A stretch of DNA of 64,000 bases from Luteolibacter rhizosphaerae (GTDB taxonomy: Bacteria > Verrucomicrobiota > Verrucomicrobiia > Verrucomicrobiales > Akkermansiaceae): positions 124,001 to 188,000 of the forward strand of contig NZ_JAPDDR010000004.1 in the NCBI RefSeq assembly GCF_025950095.1. Reading direction: 5' to 3'. This document shows, piece after piece, positions 42,549 to 50,884 of this stretch. Both the position numbers and the translations under genes were made by a program. Below the pieces are notes generated by a model. That model was not told the origin of the DNA. It searched no databases and saw nothing but the letters and a program-made list of their open reading frames with translations. How positions within the stretch are numbered: the stretch's first letter is position 1; the number at the start of each line of letters is the position of its first letter.

Positions 42549-43968
42549 GGATGTAACGGCGGAACTGCGGCCACGCAGCGATTGGGAAGCGGTCGATTTA
42601 GGGCTGGCACTTTCCCGGCGGGATTTCTGGCGCCTCTTCGGCGCTTGGTGGCTGGGCATGGCGCCGGTGGCCATCCTCAGTTTCGTGTTCCTGCGCGATG
42701 TGCCGGTGCTTTTGCTTCTGCTCTGCTGGTGGTGGATGCCGGTAAGCTCGCGGCTGGTGCTCTTCGTGGTGAGCCGTCATCTCTTCGGCGAGTTGCCGAC
42801 GTGGAAGGCGGTCTTCCGCGAGTGGCCGCGCGCGGTGTTCCGGCGTTTTTTCTTCCGCATGATCTGGGCGCGCTTCTCGCCTTGGCGACCGCTGACCATG
42901 GCGGTGGAGGATCTGGAAGGCCTGCGCGGAAAGGACTACGCCCAGCGGGTGCGGCTCTTGCTGCGCCGGGGAGATGCCACCGTGGTCGCCCTCGCCATGT
43001 GGCGTTTGGGACTCACCTTCTGGCTGGCCGCCGCGGTCTTCGGAACGGAGGTTTTGTTCCTGCCGCGGGAAGTCGCGGAGGAGTGGTGGGTGGCCCTGGA
43101 TACCTGGGGGGAGGAGACTTGGCATGAACTCCCTACCACGCTGGGTTGGTCGATCACGGTCTCGCTGCTGATCTCAATGTCCTTGGTAGACGTGTTTTCG
43201 ACCGGGGCGGGATTCGGTATCTACGTCAACCATCGTACCTGGATCGAGGGCTGGGATGTGGAGCTTGCCTTCCGGCGGCTGGCCAATCGCTTGCGCGCCG
43301 CGGGGAGCGTTTTTCTCGCCGCATGCTTCCTATGGCTCGGGAGTCCTGCCGCCGAGGCGGCTCCCACTCCGAAGGAGACGATCGAGGAAGTGAAGTCTCA
43401 CGAAGACTTCACCATCCATAAGGTGAAGGAAAAGGTGCCGAGCAGTTCCTCCTCCTCAGGTTCGGCGCCGGACCTGAGCTTTCTGGGGACCCTGATGCAG
43501 CTCCTCTTCTATCTGGTTGTCGGAGGTTTGATCGCCTTCGTGGTGTGGCTGCTCTGGCGCTACCGGCACATCCTGCGTCCTGCCGGGATTGCGGGGGGAG
43601 GCAAGCGGATCCGCGCTCAAGCGAGAGTGGTGATGGGGATGGACGTGGCGCCGGAATCACTGCCGATGGACATCCCCGCAGCGGCGATGGAACTCTGGCG
43701 GGTCGGACGGCGTCAAGAGGCGATGAGCTTGCTCTATCGCGGCGCGATTTCGCGATTGATCGATGGCGGCGGCGTGGAGATCGCGGAGTCCGATACGGAG
43801 AGCGATTGTGTCCGCCGGGTGGCTGCGGAGGCGGCTCCTCATGCGGCCTACTTCGGAGGCCTCACCGAGGCGTGGATGCGTCTTGCCTATGGCCGGGTGA
43901 CCCCTGGGGACGAAACGATGACGGATCTATGCGCCCGCTGGCCCTTCTCGGAAAGGAGGACCGCGTGA
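42538..43968 (+). CDS. DUF4129-domain membrane protein
   Basis: A GTG start at 42538 overlaps the SpoIIM-like gene. The 476-residue product has several N-terminal transmembrane helices (WWLGMAPVAILSFVFL, VPVLLLLLCWWWMPV, LGLTFWLAAAVFG and others) and a signal-like hydrophobic segment near residue 260. A periplasmic stretch with a serine run (VPSSSSSSGSAPD) and another helix (MQLLFYLVVGGLIAFVVWLLWRY) follow. The C-terminal DUF4129 domain (about 380-476) has AMELWRVGRRQEAMSLLYRGAISRLI. It probably acts with the MoxR ATPase in envelope protein maturation. It overlaps the next gene by four bases. Confidence 0.87.
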   Translation: MRLEDVTAELRPRSDWEAVDLGLALSRRDFWRLFGAWWLGMAPVAILSFVFLRDVPVLLLLLCWWWMPVSSRLVLFVVSRHLFGELPTWKAVFREWPRAVFRRFFFRMIWARFSPWRPLTMAVEDLEGLRGKDYAQRVRLLLRRGDATVVALAMWRLGLTFWLAAAVFGTEVLFLPREVAEEWWVALDTWGEETWHELPTTLGWSITVSLLISMSLVDVFSTGAGFGIYVNHRTWIEGWDVELAFRRLANRLRAAGSVFLAACFLWLGSPAAEAAPTPKETIEEVKSHEDFTIHKVKEKVPSSSSSSGSAPDLSFLGTLMQLLFYLVVGGLIAFVVWLLWRYRHILRPAGIAGGGKRIRAQARVVMGMDVAPESLPMDIPAAAMELWRVGRRQEAMSLLYRGAISRLIDGGGVEIAESDTESDCVRRVAAEAAPHAAYFGGLTEAWMRLAYGRVTPGDETMTDLCARWPFSERRTA

Positions 43969-45071
43969 GGTTGCTGGGTCTGCTCATCGCAGTCGTGTTC
44001 CTTGCAGGGTGCAACCCGGGGCCGACGATCGATCGAGAGATCGGTTACAAGGGGAAGGCGCGCCTGGATGCCTATCTGGCGGCGGAGCGTTTCCTCGAGC
44101 ACTACGACTACGCCGTGGAAAGCCGTCCCGGTTGGCCGAAGCTCGACCGGGGAGTGGCCATGGTCATCCTTCCGGCATCCGTGCTCTCCACCGAGGGTTA
44201 CGTGCGCGAGATGTCCGCATGGATCGCGGACGGCGGGCACATGATCTGTTTGCTCGATCATGCGGAATCCCATCACGATGATTGGGGACGTTTCGTAAGC
44301 TCTTCCGACTTCAGGAGCGATGGGATTTCCGAGCCTCTCACACGCTGGTTCACGGATAGCGGCATCACCCTCAGCCAAGGAGAATCCACTCCGCTGAGAT
44401 CGGACGAGCCGATCAAGATTTCCGGGACCGGTTATCGGGTGAATGCCGAGTCCCGCACCGGTATTTCGATTCACGGTGAAGCGAAGTCGGTCTTCAGCCA
44501 GACACAATATGGCAGCGGTTTGATTACGGTGCTGGCCGACGCCCGCCCTCTGAGGAACCGACGAATCGATGAGAACGACCACGCCGCCTTCCTGCTCGCG
44601 CTGACCCGGCAATCGCCCTTCGGTGGCAAGATCGTGGTAGTGCGCGATGCTGCTCTCTCGCTCGGTACCTTGCTCTGGCGGCACGCCTGGCCGGTGCTCG
44701 TCGGTGTCTTGGCGGTGACGCTTTTCTGGCTGTGGAAGAATATGCCGCGCTTCGGTCCGCTGCGGCGTGAGGAAGAGCGCTCGACGATGCGCGACTACGA
44801 TCACCACCTTGAAGCCCTCGGCGATTTCCAATGGCGCCTCGACAAGGGCTCCGCGATGCTCCGCCCTTTGCGGGAGTCGGTGATCGAGCGCGCCCAGCGC
44901 CTCTCCGCGGCCACGCAGCGCGGGATCGACCTATTCGAATGGATCGCGGAGCGGGCGGGCATCACCCGCGAGCGAGCGGAGCGGGCCATGACCCACGAAC
45001 GCCCCGCTGATGCGACTTCCTTCACCCGAGTGCTCGCCGATTTGCAGAAGATCCACCTATCCCTCTCATGA
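43965..45071 (+). CDS. DUF4350-type lipoprotein of the MoxR operon
   Basis: Translation starts at a GTG overlapping the DUF4129 stop (GTGA) with an upstream AAGGAGGA. The 368-residue protein has a lipoprotein signal with lipobox LAGC (VRLLGLLIAVVFLAGCNPG). The periplasmic domain matches the DUF4350 pattern (RFLEHYDYAVES, VAMVILPASVLSTEGYVREMSAWIADGGHMICLL), followed by a transmembrane helix (AWPVLVGVLAVTLFWLWKNMPRFGP) and a cytoplasmic helical tail. The gene contacts the MoxR ATPase gene by an ATGA overlap. Confidence 0.86.
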   Translation: MRLLGLLIAVVFLAGCNPGPTIDREIGYKGKARLDAYLAAERFLEHYDYAVESRPGWPKLDRGVAMVILPASVLSTEGYVREMSAWIADGGHMICLLDHAESHHDDWGRFVSSSDFRSDGISEPLTRWFTDSGITLSQGESTPLRSDEPIKISGTGYRVNAESRTGISIHGEAKSVFSQTQYGSGLITVLADARPLRNRRIDENDHAAFLLALTRQSPFGGKIVVVRDAALSLGTLLWRHAWPVLVGVLAVTLFWLWKNMPRFGPLRREEERSTMRDYDHHLEALGDFQWRLDKGSAMLRPLRESVIERAQRLSAATQRGIDLFEWIAERAGITRERAERAMTHERPADATSFTRVLADLQKIHLSLS

Positions 45072-46057
45072 CTGAAGAAGCAGCGATGTATCAATCCACG
45101 CCGCAGCCGCCGGATGCCTCCGCTCTGGTGGCCCGGCTCCGCGCCCAGGTCGAACATGCCGTGCTGGGCCAGCGCGAAGTGGTCAGCCAAGTGCTTGCTG
45201 GATTGCTGGCAGGCGGTCACGTCCTGCTTGAAGGCAAGCCGGGCCTCGGCAAGACGCAGCTTGTGCTCGGCTTGGCCAAAGCCTTCGGCGGCGTCTTCGG
45301 GCGTATCCAGTTCACTCCGGATCTGATGCCCTCGGATGTAACCGGCTTCCGCCTCTTCGACATGAAGAGCCAGACCTTCCAGCTCCGCCGCGGTCCCGTG
45401 TTCTGTAACCTGCTGCTGGCGGATGAAATCAACCGCGCCCCGGCCAAGACCCAAGCGGCCTTGCTCGAAGTGATGCAGGAGCGGCAGGTCACCATCGATG
45501 GCGAGACGCTGAAGCTCTCCCCGCCCTTCATGACCCTGGCCACCCAGAACCCGGTGGAGCACGAAGGCACCTATCCTCTGCCGGAAGCCCAGCTCGACCG
45601 CTTCCTGATGAAGATTCTGATCGACTATCCGGATCGTGCCGCGGAATCGGAGATCGTCGCACGCTCGGCTTCGGAAGTGCCGGGAGATGCGGTGACCAAC
45701 GAACTCCAAGTCGTCGCGGGTCCGGAGGACGTGGTGCGGGCGCAGGCCGCCACCGCCGCCGTGCAGGTGGTCCGCGAAGTCGTCGACTATGCCGTGGCGA
45801 TCGTGCAAGCCACGCGCGAGGCGAAGACGGTGTGGCTCGGCGCAGGAACCCGCGGCGCCATCGCGCTGGTCCGTATCGGCAAGGCGATCGCGCTGATGCA
45901 TGGGCGTCACTACGTGATTCCTGATGATATCAAGGCCGCCGCGCTGCCGGTGCTGCGTCATCGCGTGCAGCTCGCGCCGGAGGTGGCGATGGGCGGGCAG
46001 TCGATGGATGAGGTGCTCAAGATTATCGTGGAGTCGGTCCCGGCCCCGCGGCAGTGA
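45068..46057 (+). CDS. MoxR-type AAA+ ATPase
   Basis: A 329-residue AAA+ ATPase of the MoxR group. Walker A is LLEGKPGLGKTQLVLG, Walker B LLADEINRAPAKTQAALLEVMQERQVT, sensor-1 FMTLATQNPVEHEGTYPLPEAQLDRFLMK; the lid domain follows with RGAIALVRIGKAIALMHGRHYVIPDDI. MoxR ATPases act as chaperones with a partner from the DUF58/VWA group, here encoded next at 46078. The start overlaps the DUF4350 stop by four bases. Confidence 0.95.
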   Translation: MTEEAAMYQSTPQPPDASALVARLRAQVEHAVLGQREVVSQVLAGLLAGGHVLLEGKPGLGKTQLVLGLAKAFGGVFGRIQFTPDLMPSDVTGFRLFDMKSQTFQLRRGPVFCNLLLADEINRAPAKTQAALLEVMQERQVTIDGETLKLSPPFMTLATQNPVEHEGTYPLPEAQLDRFLMKILIDYPDRAAESEIVARSASEVPGDAVTNELQVVAGPEDVVRAQAATAAVQVVREVVDYAVAIVQATREAKTVWLGAGTRGAIALVRIGKAIALMHGRHYVIPDDIKAAALPVLRHRVQLAPEVAMGGQSMDEVLKIIVESVPAPRQ

Positions 46058-46077
46058 GAAGGCTTTTCTAAAGAAGA

Positions 46078-47382
46078 ATGAGTCCTACCGGCAGAGCGCT
46101 GTGGATCGTGGTGGCTTGGGCTTTGTTCGGGCTTCTCGCCTCGATCTGGCGCGAGCTATTGCCTGCCTGGTGGATCAGCGGCGCGGTGTTTGTCGGTGCC
46201 GCAATCTTCGATGCCGTGGCTATGATTCGCATGGCCAGGCTGCAGATCTCGCGCCGCTTGCCGGGCCGCTTCGCGGTGGGGGAGGGCGCCGATGTCCGGC
46301 TGGAGATCCGCAATGTTGGACGCCTGCCGGCCACGGTCGAAGTTTTCGACGGCATCCCGGCCGGTGCGGAAGCGGAGGCGATGCCGTGGAAGGGAACCAT
46401 TGCAGCCGGTGGCAAGGCGCGGGTGACACACGAGGTGCGGATCATCGAGCGCGGCATGGCCTCGTTCTCGAAGGTGCATGTCCGCCGTGTTTCACTTCTC
46501 GGTCTCTGGTTGCATGCCTACCTTTCCGGTGAGGCGGAGGAGGTGAAAGTCTATCCCGACTACGAGCCGGTACTCCGCTTCGCGCTGCTGGCGATGCAGG
46601 CCCGTCAGGAGCAGATGGGGATCGTCCGCCGTTCCATCGCGGGCAGCAGCCGCGATTTCCACCAGCTCCGCGAGTATCGCGAGGGCGATCCGCTCTCGCA
46701 GATCGATTGGAAGGCGACCTCGCGCCGCGCGATGCTGATCAGCCGGGAGTTCCAGGAGCAGCGGAACCAAAACATCATTTTCCTCACGGACACCGGTCGG
46801 CGCATGCGGGCGATGGATGGCGAGTTGCCGCAGTTCGACCATTGCCTGAATGCGATGCTGCTCGTCTCTTACGTGGCGCTCCGCCAGGGCGATCAGGTGG
46901 GCGTGCAAGCCTTCGGCGGCACGAACCGCTGGCTGCCGCCGGTCAAGGGTTCGCACTCGATGGCGGTACTGCTGAACCATCTCTTCGACTACCGGACCAC
47001 CCCGGAACCGAGCGACTTCGCGGCCGCGGTTGAGCGCTTGCTGGCGCGCCAGAAGCGGCGCGCTCTGGTGGTCGTGATGACAAACCTGCGTGGGGAGGAT
47101 GCCTCCGAACTGGTCCCGGCCCTGAGGATGCTGCGTTCGAAGCATCTCGTCATGCTCGCCAGCCTGCGCGAACGTTCGGTGGAGAATGCCCGCAAGAAGC
47201 CGATCGAGGAATTCGGCGATGCCCTCCGCTTCGCCGCCGCCGAGCGCTATGACGCGGAGCGGGCCGAGGTCCTCGCTACTCTTCAGGGCTTCGGTGTTCT
47301 CACGCTGGACGTGCCGGCACAGGAGTTTCCGGTAGCGCTAGCGAATCGCTATCTGGATATCAAGGCGGCCGGGCGCCTGTGA
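46078..47382 (+). CDS. DUF58-domain protein, MoxR partner
   Basis: A 434-residue protein. Two N-terminal hydrophobic segments (LWIVVAWALFGLLASIW, WWISGAVFVGAAIFDAVAMI) anchor it. A beta domain follows, then the DUF58 signature REYREGDPLSQIDWKATSRRAMLISREFQEQ and a degenerate VWA-like domain (IIFLTDTGRRM; RALVVVMTNLRGEDASEL). The D-x-G-x-x sequence in place of DxSxS suggests a partial metal site. It is the last gene of the six-gene cluster and is followed by a strong terminator. Confidence 0.92.
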   Translation: MSPTGRALWIVVAWALFGLLASIWRELLPAWWISGAVFVGAAIFDAVAMIRMARLQISRRLPGRFAVGEGADVRLEIRNVGRLPATVEVFDGIPAGAEAEAMPWKGTIAAGGKARVTHEVRIIERGMASFSKVHVRRVSLLGLWLHAYLSGEAEEVKVYPDYEPVLRFALLAMQARQEQMGIVRRSIAGSSRDFHQLREYREGDPLSQIDWKATSRRAMLISREFQEQRNQNIIFLTDTGRRMRAMDGELPQFDHCLNAMLLVSYVALRQGDQVGVQAFGGTNRWLPPVKGSHSMAVLLNHLFDYRTTPEPSDFAAAVERLLARQKRRALVVVMTNLRGEDASELVPALRMLRSKHLVMLASLRERSVENARKKPIEEFGDALRFAAAERYDAERAEVLATLQGFGVLTLDVPAQEFPVALANRYLDIKAAGRL

Positions 47383-47393
47383 GGGGGAAATGA

Positions 47394-47422
47394 AAAGGGC
47401 GGGAGTTTATTCCCGCCCTTTC
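47394..47422. terminator. Bidirectional rho-independent terminator
   Basis: An 11-bp stem, AAAGGGCGGGA with TCCCGCCCTTT, has a 6-base loop and A/T-rich flanks on both sides. It lies between the convergent DUF58 gene and the small membrane-protein gene and can serve both strands. Confidence 0.85.
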
Positions 47423-47446
47423 CTTCGTAGAGTGATCCGACTGCCC

Positions 47447-47959
47447 TTAGTGGGAGTAGTGGTGATCGTCGCGGGTTTCCGCTTCGGCGATCGACCAAAC
47501 CAGCGTGAGCATCCACAGGAAGAAGCTGAAGCCCCAGAGCAGGTAGAGTGTCACCGCGTGGTTCTCGATCAGGAGCCAGTAGAAGCCACCGGTGAAACCA
47601 AGCATCAGATTCATCACCGTCACGGCGCCGCTCCGGCGTATGCGGTAGTTCAGGGCGATGATCGCAGGCAGGAAGTAGACCACCAGAGCCGCGAGGGCGA
47701 TCACCGAGTCGCTGGCCCAGCGGACGAATGCAGGCTTCGAGGCGTCGATCGCCTCCTTACCCAGCGCTGCGAAGATCGCGGTGGTGGCGACGACGATCAC
47801 GGCCATGCCGATCAGCGTCCAGCCCCACTTGGGAATCGCGTGGGTCTCGGCCAGCGACCTCCGCCGGCGGCGTGCTTGTTCCCCTTCATAGGCTTCCTTG
47901 GGCAAGGGAGCCGGCTTGTTCTCCATGAACTTCTCGCGGAGGCTTTCAACGCTTTCCAT
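47447..47959 (-). CDS. Small membrane protein resembling superinfection-immunity (Imm) family proteins
   Basis: A 170-residue protein. A hydrophilic ~45-residue N-terminus with an arginine run (ARRRRRS) is followed by four hydrophobic helices. The last part, VVYFLPAIIALNYRIRRSGAVTVMNLMLGFTGGFYWLL and MLTLVWSIAEAE, has the layout of the superinfection-immunity family (FLPxIIA, charged turn, NxxxGxT, W near the end). Chromosomal members are common and mostly uncharacterised. It is the last host gene before the tRNA-Leu insertion site. Confidence 0.6.
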   Translation of the reverse strand: MESVESLREKFMENKPAPLPKEAYEGEQARRRRRSLAETHAIPKWGWTLIGMAVIVVATTAIFAALGKEAIDASKPAFVRWASDSVIALAALVVYFLPAIIALNYRIRRSGAVTVMNLMLGFTGGFYWLLIENHAVTLYLLWGFSFFLWMLTLVWSIAEAETRDDHHYSH

Positions 47960-48188
47960 TCGGCGAACCTAGGCGAGGAGTTTCTCCGGATCAAGGGGAG
48001 AGAATCCTCCAAGTGGCTGAATATTACGAAACGCCAACGAAATGGGCGGGGTTGATGACACGTTCTCCGGCTTGCGTTTGGCACCTGTGAGGTTTCGTCA
48101 CCCGCCGGATTCCACTAGACCCCGGTCTTCTTGCGAACATACTCGCGCCGCCTTCCGGGCTCCTTGGAGATCCGCTGGAGGAGGGATT

Positions 48189-48274
48189 GCCACCGTGGCG
48201 GAATCGGTAGACGCCGCGGACTTAAAATCCGTTGCAGGGCAACCTGCGTGCCGGTTCGAGTCCGGCCGGTGGCA
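48189..48274 (+). tRNA. tRNA-Leu(TAA), integration target
   Basis: An 86-nt class II tRNA. Acceptor GCCACCG pairs with CGGTGGC; the anticodon loop CTTAAAA between GCGGA and TCCGT gives anticodon TAA; a long variable arm (TGCAGGGCAACCTGCG) follows; T-arm is GCCGG-TTCGAGT-CCGGC; discriminator A; CCA is not encoded. The integrase gene ends 22 bases downstream, making the 3' end of this tRNA the probable attL of the element. Confidence 0.96.
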
Positions 48275-48296
48275 CTTTTTAACCATTGAAAACCAA

Positions 48297-49514
48297 TCAC
48301 TTGCGATTGTGTTCCCCAATTGTTCCGGGCAGAACATTGAAATATTCCTCCGCCTCCTCCTCCGTCCGCACCTCTAGGTAGTGGTCCTTGATGATCTTCT
48401 CGGAGTTACCCATCTCGATCGCCACCTTCCCGATCTCTTGGGTCTGCGCCACCCGGTGGGAGCCGTAGGAGTGGCGGAGGCAGTTCATCGGCCAGCCCTC
48501 CTCCCGTTTGAAGTGCTCGTCGAGCAGACGGCCAAGGCGGCCTGTCTCATCCTCATATGCTGGTTCTCGCAGGATCGGCCCTTCCTTCGGCGGTTTACAC
48601 TCTTTTAGCCATGCCGCGAGGGTGGGGGAGATCGGGACCAGCCGCCGCCGTCCGGTCTTGGAGATCGAGGCTGGAAGATCGATGTGCCCGCGGTCTAGCT
48701 TCACCATGGACCAGTCGAGTGCCGGCTTGTTCCATGCTCGCATTTCGCCGCTGCGGAGCCCGGAGAAGGCACCCAACGCAAGCCATGGCAGGAATTCCTG
48801 GCGGACGTTCTTGAAAAGGAAGACGAGCTCCTCCTTCGAGAGCACCCGGACGTAGTCCTTCTTCGTCACCTCCGGCATCGGCAACTTCTCCGGCTCGGTG
48901 TATTCCCCCGAGACGACAATCAACTCCTGTCGCCGCGCCCACGTCCATAGCTGCACGCAAGCCGCCCGATAGTCCTTGCGGCGCTTCGCTCCGACGTCGA
49001 GCTCGTCGAGCCACTCGGCAAGCGCAGTGGCGCGCACGCGGGCGAGGGGAGTCTCGTCTCCCATCTCTTCGGCCATTACGAAGAGATCGCTCCTCATGCT
49101 CTTGAGGTGCTTTGTCAGGCCCTTCGAGCTTTCCTTCTCCTTGAAGGCGATGAACTGCTCCGCGGCCTTCCGCACCCCGAGCTTGGGCATGCGGCGCTCT
49201 GCTCCCCACCGCTCGACGTCCGCCCAGGTGGGGGAGAGGTCGAGGATCGCGCGCACCATCCGGATCTTCTCCGGCGGCAACTCGGTGAGGTCCACCATGC
49301 CGTTGTGGATGGTACGGGCCACGGCGCTGGCCGCTTGAATCGCCTCGGCGCGGTCGGCGCGGGTGAGATCACGGGTCCGGCCCTCGGAATCGATGTACGT
49401 CGCCCGCCAGTAAACCTTCTTCGCGGTGGGGTGCTGCCACGGGCGGACACGGATCTTCACGGACCCGGCCTTCACCACCTTTGATCCACGCGGTTTGCCC
49501 TTCATACTTCCCAT
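48297..49514 (-). CDS. Tyrosine-recombinase integrase
   Basis: A 405-residue site-specific recombinase. The N-terminal ~110 residues contain an arm-type DNA-binding beta region (KIRVRPWQHPTAKKVYWRATYIDSEGR). A SAM-like core-binding domain follows (KEKESSKGLTKHLKSMRSDLFVMAEEMG). The catalytic domain has the first arginine in GAFSGLRSGEMRAW, the LRHSYGSH box and the nucleophile in IIKDHYLEV near the C-terminus. The position usually held by histidine before the tyrosine (GH) is GN, a common variant. It points toward the tRNA-Leu and should catalyse integration at its 3' end. Confidence 0.93.
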   Translation of the reverse strand: MGSMKGKPRGSKVVKAGSVKIRVRPWQHPTAKKVYWRATYIDSEGRTRDLTRADRAEAIQAASAVARTIHNGMVDLTELPPEKIRMVRAILDLSPTWADVERWGAERRMPKLGVRKAAEQFIAFKEKESSKGLTKHLKSMRSDLFVMAEEMGDETPLARVRATALAEWLDELDVGAKRRKDYRAACVQLWTWARRQELIVVSGEYTEPEKLPMPEVTKKDYVRVLSKEELVFLFKNVRQEFLPWLALGAFSGLRSGEMRAWNKPALDWSMVKLDRGHIDLPASISKTGRRRLVPISPTLAAWLKECKPPKEGPILREPAYEDETGRLGRLLDEHFKREEGWPMNCLRHSYGSHRVAQTQEIGKVAIEMGNSEKIIKDHYLEVRTEEEAEEYFNVLPGTIGEHNRK

Positions 49515-49615
49515 TGCTGAGGTATGGTCGTTCCAATGGGTTTATTAATCGAGGTATCGAAAGCGGACCTGCGCCGTCACACTGGATAACCGTTTCTTAA
49601 TAGCTTCGAAGCAAC

Positions 49616-50497
49616 CTAATAAATGTCCTTCCAGTTACCTTTATCGAGCTTCTCCTGCTTTTCCTTAAGAGCCCGCTTGATAAAGCTCCGTTCCAGTACT
49701 TCGTCGGGCGCATTCTCGCGTTTGCCTTGGCTGTAAAATTGCACGAAGAAAGCCTCGATCTGCACGTCTTTGACGTCGGGAGCTGGCGGTTGTTCAAGGT
49801 CGAATGAGACAAGCCATTCGTTGTCCTCCTTCCGGTTGTAGCCAAAAATCTGGAGTTCGCCTTCTTGGTCCCGCACCACAGCAAGCGCCTGGATCCGGTC
49901 CTTCTCGATCATCTCTTTCTCAATCGCTCTTACAATGATGATATCGCCGTCCGAAACGATCGGGAACATGCGGTAACCAAAGACCCGGAGGGCGTAATAT
50001 TCCGGCGGAAAATTGTGGTTGGTCGGCAATAGGCGGCGACCGACTTTGCCGACAGGTTCTCCTGCCGACACTCCGCCAGCGAGGGTAATCGTTTGATTCG
50101 TTAGGAACTCCCCCGGCCAATGTTCGACCTCACTGACCGCCAGCTCACCGGCTTCCCGTTGCAGCCTAACTGTCTCGTTTAGGAAGCGGTTGATTTTCTT
50201 GTCGTTCTTCTCCTCCATCATCCTGAGGAAATTATTAAAGAGCGCCGTCTGGTTGGTCTTCATGTAGCGCTCGACCGCTTCAGCGGTTGAGGGGTTTGCT
50301 AGATCGGGCTCGGTTGGACTGATCTCTACAGGGAAGACCACTTTCCCATGAGCCTCGAAGTGGCGAAGGACGGCATCGAGGGCCTGCCTTGTGATCTCAG
50401 CGCGCCCGATCGGAGTCGTCTTCTCGAAGCGCTCCAAGCGCTGGGTCATGGCGTCGTCCAGCCGAACGGTGAGATTCGTATTTTTTTTATCCTTCAT
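49616..50497 (-). CDS. Phage-type repressor: ribbon-helix-helix plus S24/LexA-like domain lacking catalytic residues
   Basis: A 293-residue protein, divergent from the element's main operon, as expected of a CI-like regulator. The N-terminus is a ribbon-helix-helix (NLTVRLDDAMTQRLERFEKTT, ITRQALDAVLRHF) rather than the usual XRE helix-turn-helix. The C-terminal half follows the S24/LexA fold: a cleavage-loop-like VSAGEPV, then ALRVFGYRMFPIVSDGDIIIV, where LexA-type proteins have GDSM. The nucleophile serine is arginine, and the strand that normally holds the catalytic lysine reads ELQIFGYNRK with no lysine at the expected place. RecA-stimulated self-cleavage is therefore unlikely. Confidence 0.82.
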   Translation of the reverse strand: MKDKKNTNLTVRLDDAMTQRLERFEKTTPIGRAEITRQALDAVLRHFEAHGKVVFPVEISPTEPDLANPSTAEAVERYMKTNQTALFNNFLRMMEEKNDKKINRFLNETVRLQREAGELAVSEVEHWPGEFLTNQTITLAGGVSAGEPVGKVGRRLLPTNHNFPPEYYALRVFGYRMFPIVSDGDIIIVRAIEKEMIEKDRIQALAVVRDQEGELQIFGYNRKEDNEWLVSFDLEQPPAPDVKDVQIEAFFVQFYSQGKRENAPDEVLERSFIKRALKEKQEKLDKGNWKDIY

Positions 50498-50587
50498 TGT
50501 TAATCACTTGGGAATAAAAGCACGCGACTGCACGTCACGCGCACACGAATTAGGTTGCGGCGTGGCGCGGCGGCAACTAAATCTCCC

Positions 50588-50641
50588 GTGTGCTTTGACG
50601 GCGATGATGTGCTTTGCTTCGGTGTGCTTCGATTTGCTTTG
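50588..50641 (+). repeat. Four direct repeats related to TGTGCTTTG (candidate operators or iterons)
   Basis: Copies at 50589-50597 (TGTGCTTTG), 50608-50616 (TGTGCTTTG), 50623-50631 (TGTGCTTCG) and 50633-50641 (TTTGCTTTG), in the 199-base gap between the divergent repressor gene and the first gene of the operon. Nearby, at about 50520-50545, CACGCG occurs twice. The position suits operators for the RHH repressor or another RHH protein; origin iterons are the alternative. Confidence 0.6.
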
Positions 50642-50696
50642 TGCCCCTTGAGACATGCCCCACCGCTACCCGTTCAAAAATTCCTGAATAAAAATC

Positions 50697-50879
50697 ATGA
50701 AGACCAAAACCACTCGCCTACCTGATCCGCTGGCGGGTCAGCTCGAAACCATCGCAACGGCCAATTTGACCAGCGAAGCCAAGGTTATCGAGCTGGCCGT
50801 CGAGCGCCTCGTGGCAGAGGTCCGCGAAACCGGACGCCTGCCGCTCCCTCCTGTAAACTTCGAACCCGCCGCTATCTGA
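50697..50879 (+). CDS. Small ribbon-helix-helix protein
   Basis: A 60-residue protein: beta strand TKTTRLPDPLAGQL, helix ETIATANL, helix SEAKVIELAVERLVAEV, then a short tail GRLPLPPVNF. The order strand-helix-helix is that of MetJ/Arc/CopG DNA-binding proteins. The LPLP tail recurs in two larger proteins of the same operon. As the first gene after the divergent repressor it could play the Cro or antirepressor role. Function is inferred from fold and place. Confidence 0.7.
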   Translation: MKTKTTRLPDPLAGQLETIATANLTSEAKVIELAVERLVAEVRETGRLPLPPVNFEPAAI

Positions 50880-50884
50880 TCGCC

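Noticed and set aside
50520-50696. CRISPR-like array suggested by the short repeats in the control region
   Set aside because: Repeats are only 9 bases with spacers of 1-10 bases and no cas genes are present; an operator or iteron reading fits better. No CRISPR array was seen anywhere in the window.
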